In this document: one piece after another, positions 20,265-29,503 of the stretch
Layout: the number at the start of each line of letters is the position of its first letter
Numbering within the stretch: the stretch's first letter is position 1
NCBI RefSeq assembly: GCF_008084145.1
Contig: NZ_VSDO01000001.1
Coordinates: 1,378,840 to 1,442,839, forward strand
Origin: Paenibacillus faecis
GTDB lineage: Bacteria; Bacillota; Bacilli; Paenibacillales; Paenibacillaceae
Direction of reading: 5' to 3'
Length of the DNA: 64,000 bases
Program-made: the position numbers and the translations under genes
The notes under the pieces: model-generated
What the model saw: the letters and a program-made list of their open reading frames with translations, nothing else
Told to the model about the DNA's origin: nothing
Database searches by the model: none

Positions 20265-20842
20265 CTATACCGGTGATAGTCCGCCCGATAAAAAACGGCG
20301 GATAAATTCCTTGATCTGTTCTTTGCTCAAAGGATCGTACATTTTGTTCCAATCCGAAGTCAGCGCGATGTAAAGCTTCAAGAGAACGAAAGAAACCACC
20401 TTGGCATCCAGTCCCCCGATTTCACCCCGTTGCGCCGCCCGGTCCACCTGTTTTTCCAGGTAATCCAGAATCGCCCGTTCGATCTTCTCCAAGCCTTCCC
20501 GGACCTGGGGCGTGCCGAAGTCGCGAACCTCCTGAAACAGCTTGATCAAAAGCTCATGCTCCCCCGGTACTCCAAAAGCGCGTCCATGCTTTGATACAGG
20601 TTTTCGAAGAACGGCCGGTCTTCACGGACTTCGCGCTCCGCAATCCGTTTCATGTCGGAAATGACGGAACGGAGGATTTCGTCAAACAGCTCCTCTTTAT
20701 TGGTAAAAAACGTGTAGATCGTCCCTTTCGCCACATTCGCGATCTTCGCCACATGATCCATCGTCGTCGCTTTATACCCAAACAGCGCAAAGGACTTCTC
20801 CGCCGCTTCGACCACCTGTTTCCTTCGATCCACCACAGCCAT
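20265..20842 (-). pseudogene. TetR-family regulator, frameshifted
   Basis: Two reading frames together make one TetR protein. The N-terminal part (20546-20842) has the helix-turn-helix, VAKIANVAKGTIYTFFTNKE. The C-terminal part (20265-20549) continues as IKLFQEVRDFG and ends in a normal ligand domain. The break is at a run of five G in the coding strand (CCCCC at 20561-20565); one added G restores the expected reading EYRGEHELLIKLFQ. Either the gene is inactive, or the run is slippery, or the base is a sequencing error. The start ATG 20842 follows AAAGGAGGTG. It probably controls yhgE just downstream. Confidence 0.85.
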
Positions 20843-20884
20843 TTGTGTCCACCTCCTTTGGGATTGAGATAGTTTAAACATTAA

Positions 20885-20913
20885 AAATGACCAAAAATCA
20901 ATTTAGGTCATTT
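20885..20913. promoter_or_regulatory. Candidate TetR operator
   Basis: AAATGACC and GGTCATTT form perfect 8-base arms across 13 bases, 43 bp upstream of the TetR start, inside the region where its promoter must lie. A direct TAGTCATTGACTA motif follows at once. This fits autoregulation of the tetR-yhgE unit. Confidence 0.55.
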
Positions 20914-21133
20914 AGTCATTGACTACTTTATCACTTCCCCTGGGGCAATGCAACATTTTTTCAGTAATTTTCACAGAGCATTTCCACAATATTCCGCGGT
21001 CCTGTTCGCTCCCCGACCTAAGTCCAGCCGGAGACCAGTCCCCGGCCTCTTTTTAAAATGGCCGAAAAAAAATAAACTGAAATTGCGAGCGCCGTTCTGC
21101 CGCGCAAACCAGTTTATTGAAGAGGTGAAACTT

Positions 21134-22291
21134 ATGCCGTTTAAAAGAGTGCTGATCCTATCCGAAGGCTTCGGCAGCGGTCATACTCAAGCGGCCTACG
21201 CCGTCGCCGCGGGGTTAAAGAAAATAGATCCCACCATCCGCGCCAAAGTGCTGGAATTGGGCTCGATCCTTCATCCTGTCCTGGCTCCCTGGATTCAAGG
21301 GGCCTATCGTCTGACCATCAACACGAGCCCCGCGCTTGTCGGGATGGTTTACCGCAAACAATACGAGAAGCCCGTAGGGCGCTTAGCCCGACTCGCGCTC
21401 CATAAATTATTTTATAATCATGCCTCGCGTTTTATTGAACAGATGAAGCCCGAGCTGATCATCTGCACGCATCCGATTCCGAGCGCGGTTATCTCCAGGC
21501 TCAAAGCGTCCGGCCTGAAGGTTCCGCTCTATACGCTGATCACCGACTATGACGCCCACGGCTCCTGGATCAGTCCGGAGGTCGACCGGTATTTCGTCTC
21601 CACCCCCGAGGTCAGAAATCTGTTGATCCGCCGGGGAGTCAGTTCGTCCGCCATTCAGGTATCCGGCATCCCGGTCCATCCCGAATTCTGGATTCGGCAG
21701 GATAAAATCTCGGCACGGCGGGAACTGGGCCTCCGCCACCTTCCTACCGTCCTCGTCATGGGCGGCGGCTGGGGCATGATGAAGGACGAATTGGTCGCCA
21801 AAATGGCCGATTGGAAAGATCGCGTTCAGATCGTCTGCTGCATGGGCAGTAACGAGAAGCAAGCGGCCAAACTGCGAAACCATCCGGACCTGCAGCATCC
21901 GAATATCAAAATTCTGGGCTATACCCGGAATATCAGCCAATGGATGGACGCTTCGGACCTGCTGATCACGAAACCGGGCGGTATGACCTGTACCGAAGGG
22001 CTGGCAAAAGGCATCCCGATGCTGTTTTACGAGTCCTTGCCGGGTCAGGAGGAGAAGAACCGCGAATATTTCATGAAAATCGGATGCGGAACGGAACTGA
22101 CCTCCGAAGACATGCTCGATTTTTGGCTGCATAAGATTACCCTGGAATTTACCGAAAAAACACGCACGCTTACCCCGCTGAAACAAAAGGATTCCCGGAG
22201 TGCGTATCAACCGGATCGCTGCGCAAGAACGATCGCCGAGCTGCTGTGCTCCCCTTATGGCGCCGTGAACCTTCAGGGCCGCCGGGCATAG
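21134..22291 (+). CDS. MGDG synthase/UgtP-like glycosyltransferase
   Basis: A 385-residue family-28 glycosyltransferase that probably adds a sugar from UDP-sugar to diacylglycerol on the inner face of the membrane. The N-terminal half has the MGDG-synthase pattern (ILSEGFGSGHTQAA, then CTHPIPSAVI and ITDYDAHGSW). The C-terminal half has the UDP-binding region (GYTRNISQWMDASDLLITKP and GGMTCTEGLAKGIPM). Length matches UgtP. The ATG at 21134 follows GAGGTG; the frame is open 60 codons further upstream but without a start signal. It is convergent with the SleB-like gene. Confidence 0.88.
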   Translation: MPFKRVLILSEGFGSGHTQAAYAVAAGLKKIDPTIRAKVLELGSILHPVLAPWIQGAYRLTINTSPALVGMVYRKQYEKPVGRLARLALHKLFYNHASRFIEQMKPELIICTHPIPSAVISRLKASGLKVPLYTLITDYDAHGSWISPEVDRYFVSTPEVRNLLIRRGVSSSAIQVSGIPVHPEFWIRQDKISARRELGLRHLPTVLVMGGGWGMMKDELVAKMADWKDRVQIVCCMGSNEKQAAKLRNHPDLQHPNIKILGYTRNISQWMDASDLLITKPGGMTCTEGLAKGIPMLFYESLPGQEEKNREYFMKIGCGTELTSEDMLDFWLHKITLEFTEKTRTLTPLKQKDSRSAYQPDRCARTIAELLCSPYGAVNLQGRRA

Positions 22292-22327
22292 TGAACCAAG
22301 CCGGATGCTCAGACGTACCACCGGAGT

Positions 22328-23161
22328 TTATTTATAAAAGGTATGGTTCCCGATCACCTTCGCTTTATCCTTGGTCCGGGCGATGGTCAGATCGGTGGCC
22401 AGCTTTAACGACAAAAAGTAATAGGTGTCGTCCGACACTTCCTTGCGGCCATTCAGGGCTTCATTCACGGCTCTAATGGTCTCCTTATTGGGTTTGACCC
22501 GGTTTAGCCGGCCGTTTTGCACCGGGCTGAACTGTGACTTTTGATAAATAACTTCCTTGATCGTATCGGGATAATTGGCGGACCGCAGCCGGTTTAAGAC
22601 AACGTTGGTGACAGCCACCTTGCCTTCGTACGGTTCGCCCTCTGCTTCTGCCATGACGATTTTTTGAAGAAGAAGCAGTTCTTCCCCGCTCAAAGCGTAG
22701 CTCCAGGTCGCCTGCTCTTTGTCCTCCTGGCTTAACAGCTTTGTTCGAGTGAAGAATAATTGGTCGGGGGGATGTAATGGGTCCGGAGCCTGCTTCTTGC
22801 TTTGGACTGCCGCCGCCTGGGCGCGCAGCCAAGCCCGTTCCGCCGCCAATTCCTTGAGCAGCGGCGCATGGCTTACTCCGTTTTCTTTTATGGAACGCTT
22901 GATCTCTAGTGTTGTTAGATGCGGGAGTATCGGCTGAAATGGCCTCTTTCCCGAAATCGCGTTAGCCGTAAGTTTTTTTCCGACAGGTACCATAACCGCG
23001 CGGCCTGTCCGCGAAGGTTCCGCTGCGCCGGTCAGCTCCCTCAGCTCCCGGTGACTTACCCTCTCGCCCATATGGGGCGCTAGCAAAAAAATAACTCCCA
23101 AACTTACAAGAATCGCTCCGATCAGAAGCGCGACGTAACGGCTTTGCCGAAAAATATACAT
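22328..23161 (-). CDS. SleB-type cell wall hydrolase
   Basis: A 277-residue protein with one N-terminal membrane anchor (about 8-28), a linker of about 120 residues, and a C-terminal hydrolase-2 (SleB/CwlJ) domain from about 165: MAEAEGEPYEGKVAVTNVV with the catalytic Glu, and the downstream SQFSPV and HTFYK ends. SleB enzymes are lytic transglycosylases that cut cortex peptidoglycan during germination, though vegetative relatives exist. There is no peptidoglycan-binding repeat, so it is shorter and differently anchored than classic SleB. ATG 23161 follows AGGAGG; the frame upstream is a shadow. Confidence 0.88.
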   Translation of the reverse strand: MYIFRQSRYVALLIGAILVSLGVIFLLAPHMGERVSHRELRELTGAAEPSRTGRAVMVPVGKKLTANAISGKRPFQPILPHLTTLEIKRSIKENGVSHAPLLKELAAERAWLRAQAAAVQSKKQAPDPLHPPDQLFFTRTKLLSQEDKEQATWSYALSGEELLLLQKIVMAEAEGEPYEGKVAVTNVVLNRLRSANYPDTIKEVIYQKSQFSPVQNGRLNRVKPNKETIRAVNEALNGRKEVSDDTYYFLSLKLATDLTIARTKDKAKVIGNHTFYK

Positions 23162-23302
23162 AGAAAGACCTCCTGCCCGACAGTTCTCCCGAATGAAGGA
23201 ATGCGCTTCTTCCGGAAGATAACATCCGCCTGTAATGACACATTCTTTCATCTATGTAACCGAAAAAAGGAGGTTTGAATACATAATCGATTTTTTTCCA
23301 AC

Positions 23303-23331
23303 AAAAAAAGCCCTCCGTCCGACCGGAAGGC
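23303..23331 (-). terminator. Terminator after thpR
   Basis: GCCTTCCG and CGGAGGGC (one wobble pair) form the stem on the minus strand and seven T follow. Confidence 0.75.
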
Positions 23332-23352
23332 CAATCTGCTGCTTTGCCTCGC

Positions 23353-23925
23353 TTAACCTTGAAAAGAAATCCTTGCCACTTCCTCATACATCGGAGTCAT
23401 ACGCATGCGTGTCCGGTAAATCACCATAGCCTCAACGGTCCAGGCTCCAAATTCCGGAGCTTGGTCCTTGAGGATCGCCGGGTCGAACCGACTACCTTCC
23501 TTGTACTTTCTCGCTAACGTAATATGCGGATGGTAGGGTCGGTCCTCGGGAATATAACCAAGCTTCTCGTTGGCGGCGACGACGCGCTGCTGCAGCTCCC
23601 GCAGCGGTGCCATAGCCCCCTCGACTCCCGCCCACAGTACCCTGGGGGCCGCGGGACGGCCGAAATGCCCGCAGGTCCGGGCCTCGAGAGAGAACGGACG
23701 GATTCCCGCCGCCGCTTCCGAGAGCCCTGCGCCGATCTCCCCGACTCGATCCGGGCGCGTGTCGCCAAGAAACTGCACGGTAATATGATAGTCCTCGGGA
23801 TCAACCCATTTTGCAAAGGCCAGCCGGTTCTTGTGCTCCCCACACCAAGCGGACAAGGCTTCCTTAATCGGGACCGGAAGCGGAATCGCCACGAATATTC
23901 TCCACATCTCGTCTTTTTCTGCCAC
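23353..23925 (-). CDS. thpR: RNA 2',3'-cyclic phosphodiesterase
   Basis: A 2H-phosphoesterase that opens 2',3'-cyclic phosphate ends in RNA to 2'-phosphate. The 190-residue protein has the two family motifs, HITV (47-50) and HITL (134-137), and the typical opening MWRIFVAIPLP. The start is GTG 23925, decided by AGAGGTG. It is a single gene with its own terminator. Confidence 0.92.
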   Translation of the reverse strand: MAEKDEMWRIFVAIPLPVPIKEALSAWCGEHKNRLAFAKWVDPEDYHITVQFLGDTRPDRVGEIGAGLSEAAAGIRPFSLEARTCGHFGRPAAPRVLWAGVEGAMAPLRELQQRVVAANEKLGYIPEDRPYHPHITLARKYKEGSRFDPAILKDQAPEFGAWTVEAMVIYRTRMRMTPMYEEVARISFQG

Positions 23926-24082
23926 GGCTTGTCACCTCTTGTGAATTATAGTACATAATTCGTTTTTTTGACACATAACGACAACTTTAATTAATATACG
24001 CCAATTTATTTCTCATTATAATTTGATGTAGACCTTGCACCCAGAATAACTGCAAACCAATGTAAGTGGGGTAGGAAAATTT

Positions 24083-25777
24083 ATGGGATTTGCTAAAAAA
24101 ATAACCGCCGGGATCATCGCCCTTCTGCTGTTGGTCGGGGCGCTTATCGGGATGACCAGCTATCAAACGGCGTACCGTCAGGTCGAAGAGGCCGTGGGCG
24201 TCGAGACCGTGGGCTGCGCCAATATCACGACGGGGCTGGTTGATCCGGGGGTTATCGAGCGGTTGAATCAGGGGGATTCCACGGGGCTCGACGCGCTGGA
24301 ACAGCGCCTAAACTGGACGGTGGACCACAAGCCGCTTTTTAAGGAGGTTTTCATCCTTTCCTTGGACGGTAAAATCCTGGCCGCCGACCAAAATATCAAG
24401 AAGCGCGGTTATGAGGCCGGTGATCCGTTTTATTTTGACGCCTCCAGTAAAGACATGCTGATGAAGCACAAGCACTCCGTCTATACCAAAATATATACCT
24501 ATGACGGTGTCGACCTTCTTACCGGATATGGCCCGATCTTCAAAGATCATGATCCCACCAAGGAAATCGTGGGGCTCATGGCCATCAATTTCGACGCTTC
24601 CATTATAAATGAACGAGTCTGGGACATCCTCGGACTCCCTTTTGCGATCGGCGGCGGGGTATTCCTGTTCGCCATCCTGCTCGTTTATTGGTTTATCCAT
24701 CGCATGGTGCGTCCGCTGGAACAGCTCTCCCGCCAGGTTAACCGCGTCGCCCAGGGGGATCTATCCGTCGCTCCGGTCGCCTTGTCAAGTAAAGACGAGG
24801 TCGGAACGCTGTCCCGCGATATCGGAAATATGACCTCCAACCTGCGGCAGCTGATTGCCGAAGTGAACCAGACTTCCATGCAAGTCGCCTCAGCAGCGCA
24901 AGAGCTTTCCGCCAGCAGCGAGGAAACCGGCAAAGCCAGCGAACAGACCGTCGAGATTACGCAAGCTCTCGCGGACGGAGCGGAAAGACAATTGCGGAGC
25001 CTGGAGCAGAGCTCGGCCGCGCTGCTGAACATGTCCGAGTCCCTCATCCTGGTTGCGGATAACGCCGACGGGGTTTCCCGGGAAACCCGGCTTTCGGCCT
25101 CCGCCGCCAAAGAAGGAACTGCTTCCATTCAACAAGGCGTACGGCAGATGAATACGATCGAGGAGAATATCGATACCCTTTCCGCCCGTATCGACCTGCT
25201 CAGCGGGCAATCCAAGGAAATTCGGAACATTCTGGATATCATTACGGGGATCGCCGCCGAAACCAACCTGCTGGCGATCAACGCGGCCATCGAGGCCGCC
25301 CGGGCGGGAGATCAAGGCAGCGGCTTCGCCGTAGTCGCCTCTTCCGTGCGCAAGCTGGCCGAACGCAGCGCCGATTCCGCTCAGCAAATCGCCGAGTTGA
25401 TCGCTTTTATCATCAAGCAAATGGAAGACACGGCAAGCACGATGGAAGCAGCCTCCCGCGAAGTGAAGCTCGGCGCGGAGCTTGTCGGTCACGCGGGCGA
25501 ATCCTTCCGCGATATCCAAAGGTCGACCGCTTCCGCGGCGGAGGCGGTCGACCACGTCCGCGATACCGTTCGCCAGCTGTCGGACAAGTCCGGTGAACTT
25601 GTCAAGGCGATGGAGCAGCTTGTGGCGATCGCCGACGAGACGGTGGAGGGAAGTCAGACGATGTCGGCCGCTTCCGAACAACAGCTGGCCGCCATGGAAG
25701 AGGTCGATGCTTCGGCCACGTTCCTCTCCAACCTGTCGGAGAAGCTGCATTCGCTGATCGACCGGTTTAAACTATAG
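24083..25777 (+). CDS. Methyl-accepting chemotaxis protein
   Basis: A 564-residue transmembrane chemoreceptor. Order: membrane helix (about 8-27), an extracellular Cache-like sensor (about 30-183), second helix (about 186-208), HAMP (about 209-262), and a long signalling domain with the conserved hairpin tip [20 protein letters not shown]. It passes ligand state to CheA/CheW. The sensor ligand cannot be read from sequence. The GGGGTAGG site before the ATG is moderate. It stands alone with a strong terminator. Confidence 0.93.
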   Translation: MGFAKKITAGIIALLLLVGALIGMTSYQTAYRQVEEAVGVETVGCANITTGLVDPGVIERLNQGDSTGLDALEQRLNWTVDHKPLFKEVFILSLDGKILAADQNIKKRGYEAGDPFYFDASSKDMLMKHKHSVYTKIYTYDGVDLLTGYGPIFKDHDPTKEIVGLMAINFDASIINERVWDILGLPFAIGGGVFLFAILLVYWFIHRMVRPLEQLSRQVNRVAQGDLSVAPVALSSKDEVGTLSRDIGNMTSNLRQLIAEVNQTSMQVASAAQELSASSEETGKASEQTVEITQALADGAERQLRSLEQSSAALLNMSESLILVADNADGVSRETRLSASAAKEGTASIQQGVRQMNTIEENIDTLSARIDLLSGQSKEIRNILDIITGIAAETNLLAINAAIEAARAGDQGSGFAVVASSVRKLAERSADSAQQIAELIAFIIKQMEDTASTMEAASREVKLGAELVGHAGESFRDIQRSTASAAEAVDHVRDTVRQLSDKSGELVKAMEQLVAIADETVEGSQTMSAASEQQLAAMEEVDASATFLSNLSEKLHSLIDRFKL

Positions 25778-25799
25778 CCGCCGACGCGCGACAAGGCAA

Positions 25800-25838
25800 A
25801 GCGCCCTCATCCGGATAAGATGAGGGCGCTCTTTTTAT
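25800..25838 (+). terminator. Terminator after chemoreceptor gene
   Basis: A 12-bp perfect stem, AGCGCCCTCATC with GATGAGGGCGCT, then CTTTTT. Confidence 0.9.
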
Positions 25839-25890
25839 AAAATCATAACGCTATTGGTTCGGTGAATCTTTAAAAACGAGAGGTTTTAAA

Positions 25891-26226
25891 TTAGTCCCGT
25901 TGACGAGCGCGGGCTTCGCCGCCTTTACGGCCGGCTTCCTCACGGCTCATCTTGCCGTCATTGCCATCGGAATCATTGCGAGCTTCGCCGCCCTTTTGTC
26001 CGATTTCCTGATAGAACTCTTTGCCATGCGAGCGAGATGTGGCTTCCCCGCCTTTTTGTCCGATTTCTTGATAGAACTCTTTATCATGATTGCGGGAAGT
26101 CGCTTCTCCGCCCTTTTTACCAATTTCTTGGTAAAACTCTTTATCATGATTTTTAGCTGTTGCTTCTCCTCCCATACGACCGGCTTCCTCACGGCTCATT
26201 TTACCATCACGATTGTTATTTGCCAT
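25891..26226 (-). CDS. KGG-repeat general stress protein (GsiB-like)
   Basis: A 111-residue, highly hydrophilic protein of five units of the form EFYQEIGQKGGEA or SREEAGRKGGEA, the KGG repeat of GsiB and fungal Con-10. Three central units are near-identical 22-residue copies (about 25960-26165), so the DNA itself is a 66-bp tandem repeat. Such proteins protect against desiccation or heat, though the mechanism is not settled. AAGGAG lies before the ATG. A SigB-like promoter is found 57-81 bp upstream, fitting general stress control. Confidence 0.88.
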   Translation of the reverse strand: MANNNRDGKMSREEAGRMGGEATAKNHDKEFYQEIGKKGGEATSRNHDKEFYQEIGQKGGEATSRSHGKEFYQEIGQKGGEARNDSDGNDGKMSREEAGRKGGEARARQRD

Positions 26227-26282
26227 TTGAAATCACTCCTTATCGTTGTTTGGAAGGTACCGCTGTCCGGTACGTTATTGTA

Positions 26283-26307
26283 TTACCCCCTCTCGGCAAA
26301 ATAAAAC
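26283..26307 (-). promoter_or_regulatory. SigB-like promoter for KGG protein
   Basis: On the minus strand GTTTTA, 13 bases, then GGGTAA: close to the SigB consensus GTTTAA-N12-14-GGGTAT. The placement before a GsiB-like gene supports it. Confidence 0.5.
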
Positions 26308-26351
26308 AGGAACCGTGATTCCAACCCGAATCAATATCACGGTGTTAATAG

Positions 26352-26393
26352 AAAAAAGGACCACAGAGCGGAATGGTGACCCGCCTGTGATCC
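26352..26393 (-). terminator. Terminator after CBM21-like protein gene
   Basis: GGATCACAGGCGG and CCGCTCTGTGGTCC form a slightly bulged stem read on the minus strand, followed by six T. Confidence 0.75.
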
Positions 26394-26409
26394 TGCTTTG
26401 ATTTTTTTA

Positions 26410-27189
26410 TTAAAGTGAATTAGAAACTACCTCGTAATTATGACCATAGTTATTATCCCAGTACGTTTGGCCGGCGGTTGTGTACGAAATCGCATATTTA
26501 ACATTAGTAGCTCCCGGAACATTGATGCTATAGTTCCAGTTTTCAACACTGTTGAAATTATTCAAGGGACCAGTATAAATGGCGTAAGCCTCACGCGTCG
26601 TCGCCCAATCATCCGTGGTGTACAGAATTTTCACTTTTTTCTCTGGATTCAGGTTTTTCACGTAGATATTTCCGCTAAATTCACCGTTGCTAAGTGTACT
26701 GTTAGCGTTAAGCACATTAGGCGCTCCCAAAATCACAGATCTAAGCGGATAATTTCTATTCACTTCATTGTAATAATTCGCCGACCCGTTGTTATCCCAA
26801 TAAGTTTGGTTATTGACTTCGTATTTGATCGCAAACTTTATGGATCTCAGATCCTTCAACTCGGCATGATCTGTTGTAGAACCATTCGTGGAAATACTAA
26901 AATGCCATTTCTCATGGCTTCCGTCCGTCGGGCCTACATAATTCGCACTCGTATCATACCAAGTCGTGTCATCCGTGGTGTAATGGACCGTCACATTCTT
27001 CTCGGGTCCCAGATTGGCAACTTCAATATCGCCGCTGAATCCGACATATCCAGGTTTATAAATAACGCTGACTTCCGAGTCAATCAGCTTGACCTCATCT
27101 CCGCTCGCAAACGCCGATCCAGCAAAAGACACACCCAAAACCAGAGTAAACACCATCAATCCAGCAAATAATTTTTTTATTGCTTTCAC
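26410..27189 (-). CDS. Secreted protein with two CBM21-like carbohydrate-binding modules
   Basis: A 259-residue exported protein with a signal peptide (about 1-29, ending GSAFA) and then two related domains (about 38-140 and 155-255). Each has the CBM21 pattern: a Gly-rich first strand, KNVTVHYTTDD or KKVKILYTTDD with the W that follows, a central WxxSI strand, and FAIKYEVNNQTYWDNN or YAISYTTAGQTYWDNN at the end. CBM21 modules bind starch or glycogen. No catalytic domain is present. The start is GTG 27189, decided by AGAGGAGG eight bases upstream. It is a single gene between two terminators. Confidence 0.85.
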   Translation of the reverse strand: MKAIKKLFAGLMVFTLVLGVSFAGSAFASGDEVKLIDSEVSVIYKPGYVGFSGDIEVANLGPEKNVTVHYTTDDTTWYDTSANYVGPTDGSHEKWHFSISTNGSTTDHAELKDLRSIKFAIKYEVNNQTYWDNNGSANYYNEVNRNYPLRSVILGAPNVLNANSTLSNGEFSGNIYVKNLNPEKKVKILYTTDDWATTREAYAIYTGPLNNFNSVENWNYSINVPGATNVKYAISYTTAGQTYWDNNYGHNYEVVSNSL

Positions 27190-27458
27190 AGTTGTTCCTC
27201 CTCTAATTTTAATTTTCATCCCTGAGCCTGAACCGACAGAAAGACGCACACTTGTAGGGTTTATTGTTTCTCTCACCCCTCCCTTATAACACTTCGAAAT
27301 CGTTTTGTATGTTTCGGAATGTAAATCATTTCCTGTACAAAGGATAACTCTGGTAGATTCATATGTAAATGGTAATAAAGTAACATATTTTGTAAATTTA
27401 TATTGCCGTCTTTTGGCATACAACGTCTAAAATTAGAGGAATCATGATAAAAAGTAAC
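27190..27458. other. Promoter region of the CBM21-like gene
   Basis: About 270 AT-rich bases between the GTG of the CBM21-like gene and the terminator of the toxin-immunity operon. Apart from the ribosome binding site I see no motif that I can support. Confidence 0.5.
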
Positions 27459-27503
27459 TAAAAACAGGTCAATTACGGTGGTATTTCCCCATAATCAACC
27501 TGT
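27459..27503 (-). terminator. Terminator closing the toxin-immunity operon
   Basis: ACAGGTTGATTATGG and CCGTAATTGACCTGT pair with G-U wobbles over 15 positions on the minus strand, followed by TTTT. It lies just past the last immunity-type gene. Confidence 0.75.
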
Positions 27504-27524
27504 CATATACGCAGGGTGAACGCT

Positions 27525-28331
27525 TTAATTGTTTTTACTAACGTGTAATTCAGCCAGTAAGGTTTCACTAATATTGTCGATTTGATTATCTAAATCACCT
27601 GCTATAAACCCACACAAAGCATTGTTCCTAACTTTAATGTAAAAGCTACTGCCGTCTTTAAAACCTATGTAATGGGTCCGGTCACTAAACCATGCTTTTT
27701 GAAAATCATATGTATTTGAAAATTTATCAATAATGCCGAAAACATCCTCTGCATTATGCTTCTTTATTGCTTCTTTTAGCATGTTAGGTAATCCAGTCAA
27801 CATGATACACTTATCATAATTTAAACGTTCATATTTACTAAATGCACATTGAAATAACAATTTTTCAAAGTTATCTGCAAAATAACTTACAAACTGGCTG
27901 TCCTCATTAGTCACAACAATCTGAGGATGATCGGTTTGGGTAAAATCAAATGATAGTTGACCGTCAAATAATTCTTTTTGAAAAAAATGTACATATTTAT
28001 CACTTAAAGTATCCGGTTGTTCCTCATGAATCCCTTCATAAGAGTCAATTATCTCAGAAATTGAAGCATATCCGGGGAGTTGAGTTTTTAGTAATCCCTT
28101 ATCATCCTGCCCCATATAATTCAAATAAATCTCATATTCAATAGGAAAATGATAGTTATATTGATTAATTTGAGTTAGATTTTTCAGCTTTTCTATGTCC
28201 TCTTTTTTTGCTGGTTCTATTACATTTACCCATTTTTCATCAAACCTTGAGATATACTTTGATAATCGATCAAAAAGGTTTGTACAATCCCCTTCGGGTG
28301 GGATGTGGTTACTTTTTATGGGCATTTGCAT
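27525..28331 (-). CDS. SUKH (SMI1/KNR4)-like immunity protein
   Basis: A 268-residue AT-rich gene. The N-terminal half has the SMI1/KNR4 pattern: AKKEDIEKLKNL helix, then HFPIEYEIYLNYMGQDDKGLL, the usual 'LP.dY..fl...nG' strand-turn, and an acidic FDFTQTDHPQIVVTNED. SUKH proteins are common antidotes to nuclease and deaminase toxins. The C-terminal half (about 165-268) is unrecognised. It is the last gene of the VgrG-toxin operon. It may protect against the resident deaminase or against toxins of relatives. Confidence 0.7.
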   Translation of the reverse strand: MQMPIKSNHIPPEGDCTNLFDRLSKYISRFDEKWVNVIEPAKKEDIEKLKNLTQINQYNYHFPIEYEIYLNYMGQDDKGLLKTQLPGYASISEIIDSYEGIHEEQPDTLSDKYVHFFQKELFDGQLSFDFTQTDHPQIVVTNEDSQFVSYFADNFEKLLFQCAFSKYERLNYDKCIMLTGLPNMLKEAIKKHNAEDVFGIIDKFSNTYDFQKAWFSDRTHYIGFKDGSSFYIKVRNNALCGFIAGDLDNQIDNISETLLAELHVSKNN

Positions 28332-28478
28332 AATTCATGCACTCCTTCAGTCTGGTATACCTCATAGGGGGATTCCCACGCGCGGACACAACCCTACTTC
28401 TTGAATCCCTTAATATCTTGGAAGCTCACCGATAAGGCTTTTATCATCGTCATACGAAATATGTTGCTGCTTTTGGAT

Positions 28479-28886
28479 TTATATATATCCGGCAATCAAT
28501 CGAGCAATACTTTCTTGGTTATAGTGTTTCGCCAGAGTAATTGCATCCATATTCTTCATAAATTCATTTGTATATTTCACATTTACGTCTATTCCATTTT
28601 CCAACAATAGATAAGAAGCTTCATAATTCCCTTTACGAATAGCAGTAAAAAGGGGATTTCGTTTTGGACTGCTCACATCAATCATAATATTTTTTGATAA
28701 CAACAATTTAACGAATTGATTTCCCGATTCAAATACTGCATTGTTCAATTTTTCGTTTGTTACATTCCCCTTATCATAATTCTTTGTTCCATAAATCCAT
28801 CCTATATTTTGGGCATTTTCAAAATGGTGAAGAGAATAAAAGGTGCCGTCTCTGTAATATTCCGCCAAGTAGATCTCTCCGTTCAT
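28479..28886 (-). CDS. Ankyrin-repeat immunity-type protein
   Basis: A 135-residue protein. Residues about 45-130 carry ankyrin-type units (NPLFTAIRKGNYEASYLLLE, then GIDVNVKY, then DAITLAKHYNQESIARLI). The first 40 residues are an unrelated lead. Ankyrin proteins are a known class of immunity proteins in polymorphic toxin loci. No strong ribosome binding site precedes the ATG, which lies 27 bp after the previous stop, so translation may depend on coupling. Confidence 0.65.
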   Translation of the reverse strand: MNGEIYLAEYYRDGTFYSLHHFENAQNIGWIYGTKNYDKGNVTNEKLNNAVFESGNQFVKLLLSKNIMIDVSSPKRNPLFTAIRKGNYEASYLLLENGIDVNVKYTNEFMKNMDAITLAKHYNQESIARLIAGYI

Positions 28887-28912
28887 TCGAAGAAATTAAT
28901 AAAATACGTCCA

Positions 28913-29503
28913 TTAAAAAGTCATAAGCAGTCCCTTTTTGTAATCATTGGCCTCTTTGTAAAGTTGAGTCAGTTCATCATATGCTTCAATTAACTCTGGA
29001 AAAGTATACTCATATAAAGAATTATCCATTTCTGAAAATTCACTTTCTATAAATTGACTCCTCAACTCAATAAGGTTTCTAAAAATAATTGGAACATCTT
29101 CTACCCGGACGATTCCGGTACCCATTCCCCCTGGATCAAGTCTGAATTTTTCCGATTCTACTGGATGACCAAGAACCCAATACTCTGGATTAATTGTTGT
29201 TGGTAATTGTTTCAGTGCTTCCAACAAAGAATCCCATGAATAAGAAAGTCCAAATTCTTCTTCTGGAGAGTAAAACTTAGTCAAAGCAAAATCTGCGAGT
29301 TCTTGGACACTTCCCAGTTCCAATTCATCTTCCCAATCCTCATCTAGAAATTCCCCAGTGTACGGGGATCGGATTTTTCCGATATTATTCACAATGTATT
29401 GTATTAATAACCTAGGTTCATCTTTATCACCAGAAGCGATTACGATTTCGCAAAGTTCTAGTTCAAAACCTTTTGTATCGAAGAGAAAGGATTTATGCTC
29501 CAT
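28913..29503 (-). CDS. Hypothetical acidic protein, immunity candidate
   Basis: A 196-residue, acidic, AT-rich protein of no family I recognise; it is likely cytosolic. The start is ATG 29503, with GGAG nine bases before it. Its 5' end overlaps the 3' end of a broken VgrG tail fragment, which is where an immunity gene for a lost toxin tip would be expected. A role as antidote is inference from position and size only. Confidence 0.55.
   Translation of the reverse strand: MEHKSFLFDTKGFELELCEIVIASGDKDEPRLLIQYIVNNIGKIRSPYTGEFLDEDWEDELELGSVQELADFALTKFYSPEEEFGLSYSWDSLLEALKQLPTTINPEYWVLGHPVESEKFRLDPGGMGTGIVRVEDVPIIFRNLIELRSQFIESEFSEMDNSLYEYTFPELIEAYDELTQLYKEANDYKKGLLMTF

Noticed and set aside
20265-20549. 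The C-terminal TetR piece as a separate small gene
   Set aside because: It has a TTG at the overlap with the N-terminal piece and no ribosome binding site; the two halves make one TetR protein if a single base is added.
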